Source: Psychrobacter okhotskensis (lineage in GTDB: Bacteria > Pseudomonadota > Gammaproteobacteria > Pseudomonadales > Moraxellaceae). From it: a DNA stretch of 64,000 nt. Position numbers and translations under genes: made by a program. Positions 26,229 through 35,828 of the stretch are shown here, piece by piece. The first letter of the stretch is position 1. The number at the start of each line of letters is the position of its first letter. The notes under the pieces are model-generated. The model made no database searches. It saw only the letters and a list, made by a program, of their open reading frames with translations, and was not told where the DNA came from. The DNA is taken from assembly GCF_013248965.1 (NCBI RefSeq), contig NZ_JABRVQ010000006.1, forward strand, positions 62,001 to 126,000, in the 5' to 3' direction.

Positions 26229-27475
26229 TTACCCTCTCCTCGATAAGTGGTCATGGTTTGCTCAGCTTTTGTAGCGTTTGACAGTGCTTCAGTATTTGAA
26301 AAATGCGCAGGTGCAGGTATGTCAGATTTTCGATAACAGCTTAGCTCGTTAAAATGTTCACACAGCTCGCCCGCTTTTGCATGTCGACACCAGACAGCAT
26401 CACCAATCTTTAGCTCATTTTTACCATTAGCAGATTTTTTACCAACTTTACTAGCCATCATCGGCGTTTGTACTTCGCCGAAACCTTCGTCAGCCACTAT
26501 TGATAAATTGGATGGATAATACACCACAGGGGCTTTGTCCACTCCCGTGGCACCTGAAGCGATAAACCCGCCACCATGACAAGTAATTACGCCTTTTTCG
26601 GGCTGACGTGTGACGGGTAACACAAATCCTGCCGCTGGCTGAAATTCCATCATGCTGTCCATGTAGTCAAAATATGCAGGCTTATAATATGCCGAGCCAA
26701 CAGTGATTTCGGTGATTTCAGGCTGGCGAGAAGTAAAGTCCATACTACCGCTGCCACCGCCGTTAACGATTTTTAGCTTATAACCTTGTTTTTTGAGCCA
26801 ACTGACCAGCGAGCCACGCCGCTGACTGACTTGTTTTTTTGAGCGGTTTTTTAACAGCTTAATGGCTGGCGTTAGTAGCGCTTTACCTGGCAAATGCTCG
26901 GGCAGTCCAGCAATTTGTGCTTCATAACCCATCGCTGCACAGACATTGACATTGGCCAATTTTTTGATGTGTTTGATGAGTTTTTTAATGTCTTTTTTAC
27001 TCATTAAGGCAGAACGCTTGGTGCCAAAATACAACGTTGGCAGCGGCATCGACATATTGATATCGAGGCAAATATCTACCACCACATCATGCGCCTTACC
27101 GACTTTATTCAGTGCCTCTACATGTTCAGGACGATCTACCATCCAAATCATGGTCGCGCCTTGTTTTATATAGGGAAAAGTTTGCGTGACGCTCGTCATA
27201 TCTAATGTCGGATAGGCGCAGAGAATATTATCAAAGCCATTTTCTAACAGATAGACAGATTCGTCGGCAGCATAAGACATGAGGCCAATAAAATGAGGAG
27301 AGTGTTGTTTGATATAGTGTAAGACGTCAATCGAGCGCAGTGACTTGGTTGCCAAACGTAGGCTAACGGCTTGGGTTTTTTGATTGACCAGCTGAATGTT
27401 ATGATCGAGGGCATCCATGTCGAGCCACGCACTCGGTGATTTGGGTGCTGTTATCGTTATCTGCGCAAAATCCAT
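26216..27475 (-). CDS. DSD1-family PLP enzyme (amino acid deaminase/aldolase-like)
   Basis: 419 aa with an alanine-racemase-like N-terminal barrel (SAWLDMDALDHNIQLVNQ) and likely PLP Lys in LRLATKSLRS. The glycine-rich phosphate-binding segment is VNGGGSGSMDFT. The C-terminal domain has GDAVWCRHAKAGELCEHFNE, whose His and Cys match the metal ligands of D-serine dehydratase/D-threonine aldolase proteins. Expected to act on a D-hydroxy amino acid or a related substrate. It overlaps the lactone oxidase gene, an arrangement I recall from related bacteria, which suggests a joint pathway of unknown substrate. A basic insert (KLLKNRSKKQVSQRR) lies in mid protein. Confidence 0.75.
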   Translation of the reverse strand: MDFAQITITAPKSPSAWLDMDALDHNIQLVNQKTQAVSLRLATKSLRSIDVLHYIKQHSPHFIGLMSYAADESVYLLENGFDNILCAYPTLDMTSVTQTFPYIKQGATMIWMVDRPEHVEALNKVGKAHDVVVDICLDINMSMPLPTLYFGTKRSALMSKKDIKKLIKHIKKLANVNVCAAMGYEAQIAGLPEHLPGKALLTPAIKLLKNRSKKQVSQRRGSLVSWLKKQGYKLKIVNGGGSGSMDFTSRQPEITEITVGSAYYKPAYFDYMDSMMEFQPAAGFVLPVTRQPEKGVITCHGGGFIASGATGVDKAPVVYYPSNLSIVADEGFGEVQTPMMASKVGKKSANGKNELKIGDAVWCRHAKAGELCEHFNELSCYRKSDIPAPAHFSNTEALSNATKAEQTMTTYRGEGKCFH

Positions 27476-28098
27476 TTTGCTTCCTTATAAAAGTGAGTAA
27501 TTACGCCTTTATAGACATTGCCTTGTGTCTTTTTTCTTTTTTTATTGCTTAGTGGTTTATTGATGGAAATTGATAAATAAGCATCACAGTTTGACCCGAC
27601 AAAGTTAAACCGTCAAGCATCCTGTCTATAAAAATTCAACAATTATCAGTCATTGTGCTTATGGCTATTACACGTTATCCCATATTTAAAATCTCTATTG
27701 CCACTAATTTTTTAAAATTCAGCCATTTTTAGCTTGTTTACATAGGGTCAATTGAATTGAGGACATGCTCTAATAGAGATTCAAAGCAGCTACTGCCTAT
27801 TTTGACCTTTGCTTAGGATTAACTATTACTGTTTATCCTTTATGATTTAGACGTTACCCCTTGTTCATAGTAATCTTATGCCGATAATATTTTACTTCTC
27901 GTAGCAAGCGTACTCATAAATAAATGGGCGCTGTAAGATAACGCTTAATAGAATTATGATAAAATAGTTCAAACTCAGCTTGGGCTATTTTTCTCATTTT
28001 ATCACTCTGATGATAGCGCTGCCCATTATGGGTAGCAATACCCCAGTCTTGTTTTGTCCAGTCTTGTTCTATCCAACCACGCCGATCATCTTACGCCC
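27476..28098. other. Noncoding gap with a partial MITE-like remnant
   Basis: About 620 bases with no supported gene. At 27721-27772, AGCCATTTTTAGC and GAATTGAGGACATGCTCTA match the right half and terminus of the element at 32624-32795, so a decayed copy is likely. The remainder is AT-rich; promoters of the divergent genes should lie here but none is distinct. Confidence 0.5.
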
Positions 28099-29787
28099 AT
28101 GAATACTGAATACAAATTTAAGCCGCATGAACAGCCAATGATGGTTGGTTCTCCTGCCAACCCTGATCATCCTACACGCCGTAAACTATGTTATTTAATG
28201 ATCGGAATTTTTATTGGGATAACCGCCAGCTTTCAAAATGGGCTATTGGTGGCAAACCTGTCCCAAATTCAGGGCGAAATGGGCTTAACACCAGTCGAAG
28301 GTGGTTGGATATCTGTCAGCTATAATATGACCAATGCTTGTATTACGGTGCTACTGTACAAAATTCGCCAGCAATTTGGCATGTCACTCTTTAGTAAAAT
28401 CACCTTGTTTTTTTTATTGGCGGCCACGAGTTTGCAGTGGTTGGTCAGTAGCCATCTATTGAACGCTACCAGTATCCAAATCGATCCTTATTACTTAGAA
28501 ATCATTGCTAGAGGACTCAGTGGTATGGTTGCTAGTGGCATGACCATATTAGGCTTATTCTATTGCTTGCAAGGTATGCCAACCGTCAAACGTACTAGTG
28601 GCTTGATATTAGGCTTTGGCTTGGTACAGTTTGGTATTCCCTTATCACGGATTATCTCACCCTATCTCGCTGTCGATGGTCAGCTTGAAAGCTTGTTTTT
28701 ATTTCAATTTGGTTTGGCTTTGATTTGTTTTGGACTCATTAATATATTAGAGCTACCACCGGGCAATACTGAAAAAGTATTCGAAAAACTGGATTTTTTA
28801 AGCTTTGCTTTTTTTGCCAGTGGTCTTGCAGCATTGGCGGTGTTTTTAGTACAAGGCCGCATACAGTGGTGGACAACACCTTGGCTGAGCTACCCGCTCA
28901 TCATTGCAATCGTCAATATTAGCATCGCATTATGGATTGAGACTCACCGAAAAAACCCCATGTTACAGGTGCGCTGGATGCGTAGTCGCAACATTATTGC
29001 TTTTATGACAACGGGTGCGGTCATGCGTATCTTGCTATCCGAGCAAAGTGTTGGCGCTGCCGGACTACTGGCCAATCTTGGCTATGGTAATGATCAGCTG
29101 GTCACTTTTTATGCTGTGATATTAGCAGCCAGTATCTTGGCATTGGTCATTAGTATTTTTAGTACCAATCCAATAGATTTGCGTCGACCTGTTATTTTTG
29201 CAGTGGCGCTAATCGCTCTAGGTTCTTGGCTGGATACGGGTGTATCGATTAACTCGGCGCCGACGATGTTTTATTTTAGCCAATTCCTCATTGCTTTTGC
29301 CGCAGTGTATTTTATGGGTCCTCTGGTTTTTGAAGGGTTTTTACGAGCCATTGCCAGTGGCCCTGCGTATATTATTAGTTTTTCAGTGATTTTTGGTATT
29401 TCGCAGACGGTGGGCGGGCTTGCAGGAGCGGCGGCTATTCAAGCTTTTACCACTATTCGCACGCAAGTGCACTATGCCGATATGGTCAGCTCACTCAACT
29501 TAGGCGAGCCTGAGTTAGTAGCACAAGTTGCAGGCGCAGGTAGGGCTTTATCAGGTCAAATAACAGATTCTACCCAAGCCAACGTTGCTGCCATGGGACA
29601 AGTTCTGCAAGGCATCCAGCGGCAAGCTACCGTCGCAGCTTACGATGACTTGTTTTTTCTTATGGCCAGTATTGCGACTTTGTCGGCTGTTATTTTATTG
29701 ATAAATTATCTCTATAACCGTTATCACAAACGTAATCCCCTTGCTAACGAGCTGGCTGTCATTGCCAAAATGCGTGAAGGAAAATAG
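28099..29787 (+). CDS. MFS efflux transporter, DHA2/EmrB-like (14 TM)
   Basis: 562 aa from the ATG at 28099; a TTG 15 codons upstream is in frame but less likely, and neither has a strong ribosome site. About 14 hydrophobic helices begin at YLMIGIFIGITASFQNGLL, with motif LTPVEGGWISVSYNMTNA typical of the EmrB group. There is a long periplasmic loop between the last two helices (QVHYADMVSSLNLGEPELVAQ onward), also an EmrB feature. It pairs with the membrane fusion protein gene 97 bases downstream. Expected to export drugs or other hydrophobic compounds across both membranes with an outer-membrane channel encoded elsewhere. Confidence 0.85.
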   Translation: MNTEYKFKPHEQPMMVGSPANPDHPTRRKLCYLMIGIFIGITASFQNGLLVANLSQIQGEMGLTPVEGGWISVSYNMTNACITVLLYKIRQQFGMSLFSKITLFFLLAATSLQWLVSSHLLNATSIQIDPYYLEIIARGLSGMVASGMTILGLFYCLQGMPTVKRTSGLILGFGLVQFGIPLSRIISPYLAVDGQLESLFLFQFGLALICFGLINILELPPGNTEKVFEKLDFLSFAFFASGLAALAVFLVQGRIQWWTTPWLSYPLIIAIVNISIALWIETHRKNPMLQVRWMRSRNIIAFMTTGAVMRILLSEQSVGAAGLLANLGYGNDQLVTFYAVILAASILALVISIFSTNPIDLRRPVIFAVALIALGSWLDTGVSINSAPTMFYFSQFLIAFAAVYFMGPLVFEGFLRAIASGPAYIISFSVIFGISQTVGGLAGAAAIQAFTTIRTQVHYADMVSSLNLGEPELVAQVAGAGRALSGQITDSTQANVAAMGQVLQGIQRQATVAAYDDLFFLMASIATLSAVILLINYLYNRYHKRNPLANELAVIAKMREGK

Positions 29788-29884
29788 CGGCTTTAAATGC
29801 CTTAATTTTTGCTCGCCATCTTGCATAACATCATCGAAATATCGAACATAATTGTTATATTTATTCAAACTTTAGGAGCGCGTC

Positions 29885-31210
29885 ATGAGCAAAGAAAACC
29901 CCAGTGAGCTTAACCAAAAATCTCAGACGCCAACTGACACGCTGCTTAATACGACCCTTAATACAGCTAAAGTAAAAGTAACTGCCTCTCCAAAAAATAA
30001 TAACGAATCAGTAGAGCCTGAAATTGCCGCTACCGACTCGAATAAAAAAGCGGATATCAATACAAATAAAAATACAGATAAATCGGCTGTCGATAGCCAA
30101 AATACCAGTGATAAACCACCAATGCCGCCCAAAGAGCCGATTGTGGCAGCCACTGGCTGGTCACCTATGAAAAAATCCTACCTAAATCTAGGTTTATTGA
30201 TTGCCTTAATACTCATTGGCGTGGCATTGATTTTATATGCATGGAAGCTACCGCCTTTTACCCCGACTTTGCAGCAAACGAACAATGCCTTTGTGAAAGG
30301 GCAAACAACCATTATTAGTCCGCAAGTATCTGGCTATGTCACCGAAGTAGCCGTACAGGATTTTGCCCAAGTAAAAGCGGGTGATTTACTAATAAAAATA
30401 GACGATCGCGCGTTTCAACAACAGCTTGAGCAGGCGCAGGCCAATATTGAAGTGGCGGTTACCAACCGCTCTAGCAATGCTCAGGACACACAAACCAGCC
30501 AAGCACAGATTGAAGCACGCGAAGCGGATTTATATAGCGCCAAAGTGAGTGTCGATAGTGCTCGTGAAGATGTCAATCGCTATCAGGGTTTAGATGCCAT
30601 CGGCGCGGTATCAAAGGCAGAAGTGGCTCATATAAAAGCACAACTTGCACAAGCGCAGGCAGGCGTTCAACAAGCTGAAGCGAACTTACAAGCGGCTCGT
30701 GAAAACCGTAAAAAGACCAGTGGTAGCCGCGCTTCGCTCGATGCCAATATAAAAAATGCTGAAGCAGCTCTCAAGCAAGCGCAGATTAATGTAGACAACA
30801 CCATTATCACCGCCCCTGAAGCCGGACAATTGAGTCAAGTCAGTGTCAAAGAAGGGCAATATGTCAGTGCGGGTACACAGCTCATGTATATCGTACCCAA
30901 AGGCATTTGGATTATCGCAAATTTTAAAGAAACGCAAGTTGCTAATATGGCCATTGGTGAACCTGCAACCATCCATGTTGACGCGCTGGGTGGTGCCAAA
31001 TTTAGTGGTCATGTCAGCAACATCTCACCAGCCACTGGCAGTGAATTTAGTGCTGCAGCTGCCAACCCTGCGACGGGCAACTATATTAAAATTGCCCAGC
31101 GTATCCCCGTGCGCATTGATTTAGACCAAAATCAGGCTGCCCTTACCCAATTACGTCCCGGTATGTCCGTCTCAGTCGATGTCGATACCAATATTAAAGC
31201 AAAAAACTAG
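29885..31210 (+). CDS. HlyD/EmrA-type membrane fusion protein
   Basis: 441 aa. A long, low-complexity cytoplasmic N-terminus (about residues 1-97, Asn/Thr/Lys-rich) precedes one membrane helix (LNLGLLIALILIGVALILYA). Then come the lipoyl half QTTIISPQVSGYVTEVAVQD, a coiled-coil hairpin (about 175-300) rich in Ala/Gln, and the beta-barrel part ending LRPGMSVSVDVDT. It bridges the EmrB-like transporter to an outer-membrane channel. AGGAGCGCGTC precedes the ATG. The stop codon TAG (31208-31210) overlaps the first unit of a 25-bp tandem array, so the array begins exactly at the end of the gene. Confidence 0.88.
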   Translation: MSKENPSELNQKSQTPTDTLLNTTLNTAKVKVTASPKNNNESVEPEIAATDSNKKADINTNKNTDKSAVDSQNTSDKPPMPPKEPIVAATGWSPMKKSYLNLGLLIALILIGVALILYAWKLPPFTPTLQQTNNAFVKGQTTIISPQVSGYVTEVAVQDFAQVKAGDLLIKIDDRAFQQQLEQAQANIEVAVTNRSSNAQDTQTSQAQIEAREADLYSAKVSVDSAREDVNRYQGLDAIGAVSKAEVAHIKAQLAQAQAGVQQAEANLQAARENRKKTSGSRASLDANIKNAEAALKQAQINVDNTIITAPEAGQLSQVSVKEGQYVSAGTQLMYIVPKGIWIIANFKETQVANMAIGEPATIHVDALGGAKFSGHVSNISPATGSEFSAAAANPATGNYIKIAQRIPVRIDLDQNQAALTQLRPGMSVSVDVDTNIKAKN

Positions 31211-31408
31211 GGTCTATTGAACATTCAAATATTAGGGTCTATTGAACATTCAAATATTAGGGTCTATTGAACATTCAAATATTAGGGTCTATTGAACATT
31301 CAAATATTAGGGTCTGTTGAACATTCAAACATTAGGGTCTGTTGAACATTCAAACATTAGGGTCTGTTGAACATTCAAACATTAGGGTCTGTTGAACATT
31401 CAAACATT
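31209..31408 (+). repeat. Eight-unit 25-bp tandem array derived from an element's terminal repeat
   Basis: Eight head-to-tail units starting at 31209, 31234, 31259, 31284, 31309, 31334, 31359 and 31384. Units 1-4 are of the AGGGTCTATTGAAC...AAATATT type and units 5-8 of the AGGGTCTGTTGAAC...AAACATT type. The same sequence occurs inverted at 31641-31662, so each unit is a copy of a terminal inverted repeat. The clean split into two blocks of four suggests stepwise amplification. Confidence 0.95.
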
Positions 31409-31662
31409 AGGACTGCTGATTGCTAAAATCGTCCCAAACCTTTTATCAAATCAGGCGTAAACCGACGATAATGTCGAGACCTTAGCTAGGTTTACAACAA
31501 CGTTTGGGGTGATTTTAGTATCAGCCTTTCAGGGCAGGGCTATTTTTTGCCAATACATGGCGAAATTATCTAACCTAGAATGACTAGGCGTCAAAAATTT
31601 CACTGCGTATTGTCTAAAAAATAGCCACTGCCAGTGCCACATTTGAATGTTCAACAGATCCT
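31384..31662. mobile_element. Small noncoding element with 22-bp terminal inverted repeats
   Basis: The last array unit (AGGGTCTGTTGAACATTC at 31384) and the inverted AGGATCTGTTGAACATTC ending at 31662 bracket about 280 bases without an ORF. Inside, TGCTAAAATCGTCCCAAAC (31421-31439) is inverted at 31502-31520 with two mismatches. It looks like a MITE or an internally deleted insertion sequence. The terminal GGTCTGTTGA form recalls IS5-like ends, but I cannot assign a family without a search. Confidence 0.65.
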
Positions 31663-31664
31663 AA

Positions 31665-31768
31665 GACTGCTGATATCCATTTTTCTTGCTTGCTGTGCCT
31701 GCACAGACAGAGGTCACAAAAAAATAATATCAGCAATATCGTCGCGTTTTTAGTATATCTTGACTATA
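31665..31768 (+). repeat. Dispersed ~105-bp repeat, copy C
   Basis: Runs from GACTGCTGATATCC through GCTGTGCCTGCACAGACAG and ATATCAGCAATATCG to CTTGACTATA, same orientation as copy B. It abuts the right end of the small element at 31384-31662 and lies before a convergent terminator. Its right inner site has lost one base of the CTGATATC/GATATCAG dyad. Confidence 0.8.
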
Positions 31769-31792
31769 GAGCATAGTGAATACACTCCAGCA

Positions 31793-31843
31793 TAAAAAAA
31801 CCACTTTAAATACCAATATAACTGGATTTAAAGTGGTTTTTTT
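31793..31843. terminator. Bidirectional terminator between the efflux genes and pdxH
   Basis: AAAAAAACCACTTTAAAT, loop, ATTTAAAGTGGTTTTTTT: long stem with A and T runs, between convergent transcripts. Confidence 0.85.
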
Positions 31844-31893
31844 AGCATTAAAACAAGCTGAAATATATCAGTCTTACACTTATTCATTTAACT

Positions 31894-32559
31894 TTATGGT
31901 AGTAAACGTTTAGTTGTCCAACTGGCATTATTCTGTTTGCTATCTTGGGTATACACAATGCGGTCATGCATACGATTGGCACGGCCTTGCCAAAACTCAA
32001 CTTGCTCAATGGTAATCTCATAACCACCCCAAAATGCTGGCACTGGCACTGGCACTTGGCTATTGTCTGGATAGTCAGCTTGTAGCTGATCAAAGGTCTG
32101 TTCCATGACGTCACGGCTGGCCACTTCACCGCTCTGTGGTTGGCTGACCCATGCGCCTACTTGGCTATCGTGTGGACGCTTTTGAAAATAAGCAGCGGAT
32201 TTTGCAGTATCAATCTTAGCAATAGAACCACTGATACGAACTTGACGTTCAAGCTCATGCCAAAAAAACAGCACTTCTGCATTGGGGTTTTCAGCGATAT
32301 CTTGACCTTTAGCACTTTCATAATTGGTATAAAAAATAATGCCATTATCGGTAATCTCGCGCAGTAATACGATACGTACACTGGGCTTGTTGTCTGCCCC
32401 ACATGTTGCCAAACTCATGGCGTATGGTTCTTGCACTTTTTGTGCTAGTGCCTCATTCATCCACTCTTTCAATAGCTCAAATGGTGAGGTGGGTATTGAC
32501 TGTTGATCAAGCGCGCCCTTCTCATAGGATAGACGTTGATCGGTAAAGTCCATGCTCAT
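31894..32559 (-). CDS. pdxH: Pyridoxamine/pyridoxine 5'-phosphate oxidase
   Basis: FMN enzyme that makes pyridoxal 5'-phosphate with O2. 221 aa from the ATG at 32559, chosen because AAGGAAG lies 4-10 bases upstream; the frame extends eight codons further without such a site. Family signatures: DNKPSVRIVLLREITDNGIIFYTNYES (FMN and substrate site), VLFFWHELERQVRISG, and the C-terminal EFWQGRANRMHDRIVY. The run PVPVPAFWGGYE contains a short PV repeat. Cytoplasmic. Confidence 0.95.
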   Translation of the reverse strand: MSMDFTDQRLSYEKGALDQQSIPTSPFELLKEWMNEALAQKVQEPYAMSLATCGADNKPSVRIVLLREITDNGIIFYTNYESAKGQDIAENPNAEVLFFWHELERQVRISGSIAKIDTAKSAAYFQKRPHDSQVGAWVSQPQSGEVASRDVMEQTFDQLQADYPDNSQVPVPVPAFWGGYEITIEQVEFWQGRANRMHDRIVYTQDSKQNNASWTTKRLLP

Positions 32560-32623
32560 ACTGCTTCCTTGATTGAATAACATTGATCACAATTTCTGAT
32601 GATGTATTTGTTGAGATTATTAA

Positions 32624-32795
32624 GGCGTGTCCTCATTTCAAAAATGCTGATAAAAATGAGATAAATTGCCGTCAAACGAGAAAAATAGCGCAGATAATAT
32701 TGGGATATTAACCAGCTATTTGACGATGTTTGGCAAGATTTAGCCATTTTTAGTCCATTTAGATGACTATCGAGTGAATTGAAGACACGCCCTAG
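32624..32795. mobile_element. MITE-like element with GGCGTGTC ends abutting the glmM stop
   Basis: About 170 noncoding bases with imperfect terminal inverted repeats: GGCGTGTCCTCATTTCA at the left (32624-32640) and TGAATTGAAGACACGCC at the right. The right terminus continues into CTAG, which overlaps the glmM stop codon (32792-32794). A deleted copy lies at 19158-19240 and a remnant at 27721-27772. Possibly mobilised in trans by an insertion sequence elsewhere in the genome. Confidence 0.7.
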
Positions 32796-34159
32796 CCCAA
32801 TACCGCCTTAATCTGCTCAGCTAAGTCATTGGCCATCACATCACACTCTATCTCATCGTCTGACTCGACCATCACTCGAATCATTGGCTCGGTACCCGAT
32901 TGACGAATCAATAGACGACCACGACCTTCTAGAGTGGCACGGGCTTTATCAAAAGCGGCGACCAGCTCTTCATGCTCAAAAGGATCTTGCATGGTAGACA
33001 AGCGCACATTGACCAGTTTTTGTGGCAAAATTTCAAAGCCTTCCATGAGGTCACTCAAGGCTTTATTCTGTGCTTGCATAACGGCCAATACTTGCAAGCT
33101 TGCGATAATCGCATCACCGGTACGACTTTTGTCTAAGCACAATATATGCCCAGATGGTTCACCGCCTAGTATCCAGTCATGAGCGGCAAGCTCTTGCATG
33201 ACATAACGGTCACCTACCTTAGCCCGAGTAAAGGCAATACCGGCCTCTTTTAGTGCCAACTCCAGCCCCATGTTAGTCATGAGCGTACCAACCACTCCCA
33301 CTGCAGGCGTCTTTCCCTGAGTGGCAAGCACGTATAAAATGCCATCGCCATCAACTAAATTACCTGCCTCATCAACCATCACGATACGATCGCCGTCACC
33401 ATCTAAGGCGATACCAACATCTGCTTCGTGCTCAAGCACTGCTTTTTGTAAACTCTCCGGATGGGTCGAGCCGCAGTCAGCATTAATATTGATACCATCC
33501 GGCGTATTATTGATAGCAATCACGTTGGCACCCAGCTCACGCATGACTCTTGGGGCGACGCTGTAGCCTGCACCATTGGCACAGTCGACCACGATGGTCA
33601 GATGATCTAAGTCATACTGATAAGGGAAACTGCCTTTACAAAACTCAATATAGCGACCTTTAGCATCGTCAATACGGTTATTTTTACCCAATTTTGCAGG
33701 ATCAAGAATAGGCATGAGCACATCGCCACTATTAGAGTCACTCATGATAGCTTTTAACTTATCATTAATCGCTGCTTGCATCTCATCGGTGAGTTTTTTG
33801 CCGTCAGCTGAAAAAAACTTGATGCCGTTGTCATAGTATGGATTGTGCGATGCTGAGATTACGACGCCTGCATCCGCATGGAAACTACGGGTTAGATGCG
33901 CGATAGCAGGTGTTGGCAATGGGCCAAGCATATGCACGTCGACTCCAGCTGCGTTAAAGCCGGCCTGTAGTGCTCCCTCGATGACGTAGCCTGATAGACG
34001 AGTGTCTTTGCCAATCACCACGCTCGGTTTACGGCTAGGATTGTCATTTTTTTCTATGAGCACCAGTCCAGTCACATAACCTAACTTCAAAATAAAATCA
34101 GGGGTAATCGGCAACTCACCAAATTTTCCGCGAATACCATCAGTGCCAAAGTAGCTCAT
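32792..34159 (-). CDS. glmM: Phosphoglucosamine mutase
   Basis: Interconverts glucosamine-6-phosphate and glucosamine-1-phosphate for UDP-GlcNAc, peptidoglycan and LPS. 455 aa with [13 protein letters not shown] at the start, the phosphoserine loop [18 protein letters not shown], the metal loop [13 protein letters not shown], the sugar loop [12 protein letters not shown] and the phosphate-binding [12 protein letters not shown]. All catalytic elements are present. Its stop codon is part of a repeat element's terminus (32624-32795). Essential housekeeping gene, cytoplasmic. Confidence 0.97.
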   Translation of the reverse strand: MSYFGTDGIRGKFGELPITPDFILKLGYVTGLVLIEKNDNPSRKPSVVIGKDTRLSGYVIEGALQAGFNAAGVDVHMLGPLPTPAIAHLTRSFHADAGVVISASHNPYYDNGIKFFSADGKKLTDEMQAAINDKLKAIMSDSNSGDVLMPILDPAKLGKNNRIDDAKGRYIEFCKGSFPYQYDLDHLTIVVDCANGAGYSVAPRVMRELGANVIAINNTPDGININADCGSTHPESLQKAVLEHEADVGIALDGDGDRIVMVDEAGNLVDGDGILYVLATQGKTPAVGVVGTLMTNMGLELALKEAGIAFTRAKVGDRYVMQELAAHDWILGGEPSGHILCLDKSRTGDAIIASLQVLAVMQAQNKALSDLMEGFEILPQKLVNVRLSTMQDPFEHEELVAAFDKARATLEGRGRLLIRQSGTEPMIRVMVESDDEIECDVMANDLAEQIKAVLG

Positions 34160-34245
34160 TATAAATGTTCCTCAAGTCTAAAAATGAAACGCCAGACGTG
34201 CGCGTAGGCAAGGCAATAACCAGTATATTCTATTTGTGTATTTTA

Positions 34246-34285
34246 CAAAAAAAACAGCCAACAATGACGGGGCATTGTTGGCTGT
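34246..34285 (-). terminator. Terminator of guaB
   Basis: ACAGCCAACAATG, loop, CATTGTTGGCTGT with eight A bases on the left (T run on the minus strand). It lies between guaB (stop at 34356) and glmM (start 34159), so the two are separate transcripts. Confidence 0.88.
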
Positions 34286-34355
34286 TTGTATCTTGATGTC
34301 ACTATCCTACTGTCTGTCAGCAATTATCAACGTCAGTAGGACTACAGAATATGAA

Positions 34356-35828
34356 TTAATCTACTCGATAGTTCGGGGCTTCTTTGGTGATTTGCACATC
34401 GTGAACATGCGACTCTTTCATCCCCGCAGACGTCACCTTAATGAACTGTGGTTTGGTACGCATATCTTCGATAGTCGCACAGCCAGTATAGCCCATTGAT
34501 GAGCGTAAACCACCAACCAACTGATTGACGATGCCTGCCACTGGTCCTTTATAAGGAACGCGACCTTCGATACCTTCTGGAACCAGCTTTTCTACCCCAT
34601 CTTTGGCATCTTGGAAATAGCGATCTGATGAGCCGTTTTGACCTGACATCGCACCTAAGCTACCCATACCGCGATACGCTTTATAATAACGACCTTGGAA
34701 TAGCTCAACTTCGCCTGGCGCTTCTTCGGTACCAGCCATTAGTGAGCCGACCATGATACATGAAGCACCGGCCGCGATAGCTTTTGCCATATCACCTGAG
34801 AAGCGAATACCACCATCAGCAATCAATGGAATACTGTCTTTCAGGGCGCTGGCTACATTATCAATGGCCGAGATTTGTGGCACACCAATACCCGCGATAA
34901 TACGGGTGGTACAGATAGAACCAGGGCCAATACCGACTTTTACTGCATCAGCGCCCGCATCACGTAATGCTAGAGCGGCATCACCGGTTGCGATGTTGCC
35001 ACCGATGACTTGTACGTGAGGGAAGTTTTTCTTGATCCAAGAGACTTTTTCAATCACGCCTTTTGAATGTCCATGGGCGGTATCGACCACGATAACATCG
35101 ACGTCAGCGGCGATTAAGGCTTCAACGCGCGCTTGCGTATCTGCGCCAGTGCCGACAGCAGCGCCAACCCGTAGGCGACCTTGCTCATCTTTACACGCAT
35201 TTGGATTATTCTCAGCTTTGGCAAAGTCATTGACCGTAATCAAACCGCGCAGACGAAAGTCTTCATCAATCACGATCACTTTTTCGATACGGTGCTCATG
35301 CAGCAATTTTTTGATATTTTCATTGCTTTCACCTTCTTGCACGGTGACTAGCTGCTCTTTTGGCGTCATGATATGGCTAACTGGTAACGACAAATTGGTC
35401 TCAAAACGCCAGTCACGATGGGTCACGATACCAACGACTTTATCAGTACCCTTCTCTACCACTGGTACACCTGAAATATTATTGTCTTGAGTCAATCTTA
35501 ATAATTCACCAATCGTCATTTCAGGGTGAACGGTAATAGGATCAACCACGGTTCCTGCTTCGAATTTTTTGACGCGGCGTACTTGCGTGGCCTGCTTATC
35601 GATATCCATGCTTTTATGCAAGATACCCAAACCACCTAGCTGTGCCATGGTAATAGCCATTTCAGATTCGGTGACCGTGTCCATAGCAGCCGAGATTAAT
35701 GGCAAATTCAGTGTGATACTTTTGGTCAGACGCGTGGACAGATCAGCAGATTTTGGCAGGATTTCAGAGTAGGCTGGTAACAATAAAACGTCATCAAAGG
35801 TAAAGGCTTCATCGACAATTCGTAACAT
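34356..35828 (-). CDS. guaB: Inosine-5'-monophosphate dehydrogenase
   Basis: Converts IMP to XMP with NAD+, the committed step to GMP. 490 aa: the barrel starts [19 protein letters not shown], a CBS pair fills about residues 95-205 ([30 protein letters not shown]), the catalytic Cys is in [13 protein letters not shown], and the flap [15 protein letters not shown] with [12 protein letters not shown] completes it. Complete and normal length. A minus-strand TATAAT at about 36115-36120 could belong to its promoter, but that is over 280 bases upstream. Confidence 0.97.
   Translation of the reverse strand: MLRIVDEAFTFDDVLLLPAYSEILPKSADLSTRLTKSITLNLPLISAAMDTVTESEMAITMAQLGGLGILHKSMDIDKQATQVRRVKKFEAGTVVDPITVHPEMTIGELLRLTQDNNISGVPVVEKGTDKVVGIVTHRDWRFETNLSLPVSHIMTPKEQLVTVQEGESNENIKKLLHEHRIEKVIVIDEDFRLRGLITVNDFAKAENNPNACKDEQGRLRVGAAVGTGADTQARVEALIAADVDVIVVDTAHGHSKGVIEKVSWIKKNFPHVQVIGGNIATGDAALALRDAGADAVKVGIGPGSICTTRIIAGIGVPQISAIDNVASALKDSIPLIADGGIRFSGDMAKAIAAGASCIMVGSLMAGTEEAPGEVELFQGRYYKAYRGMGSLGAMSGQNGSSDRYFQDAKDGVEKLVPEGIEGRVPYKGPVAGIVNQLVGGLRSSMGYTGCATIEDMRTKPQFIKVTSAGMKESHVHDVQITKEAPNYRVD

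Noticed and set aside
31209..31408. Possible CRISPR array
   Set aside because: The 25-bp units are directly contiguous with no spacers and no cas genes nearby; they match the end of a small mobile element.
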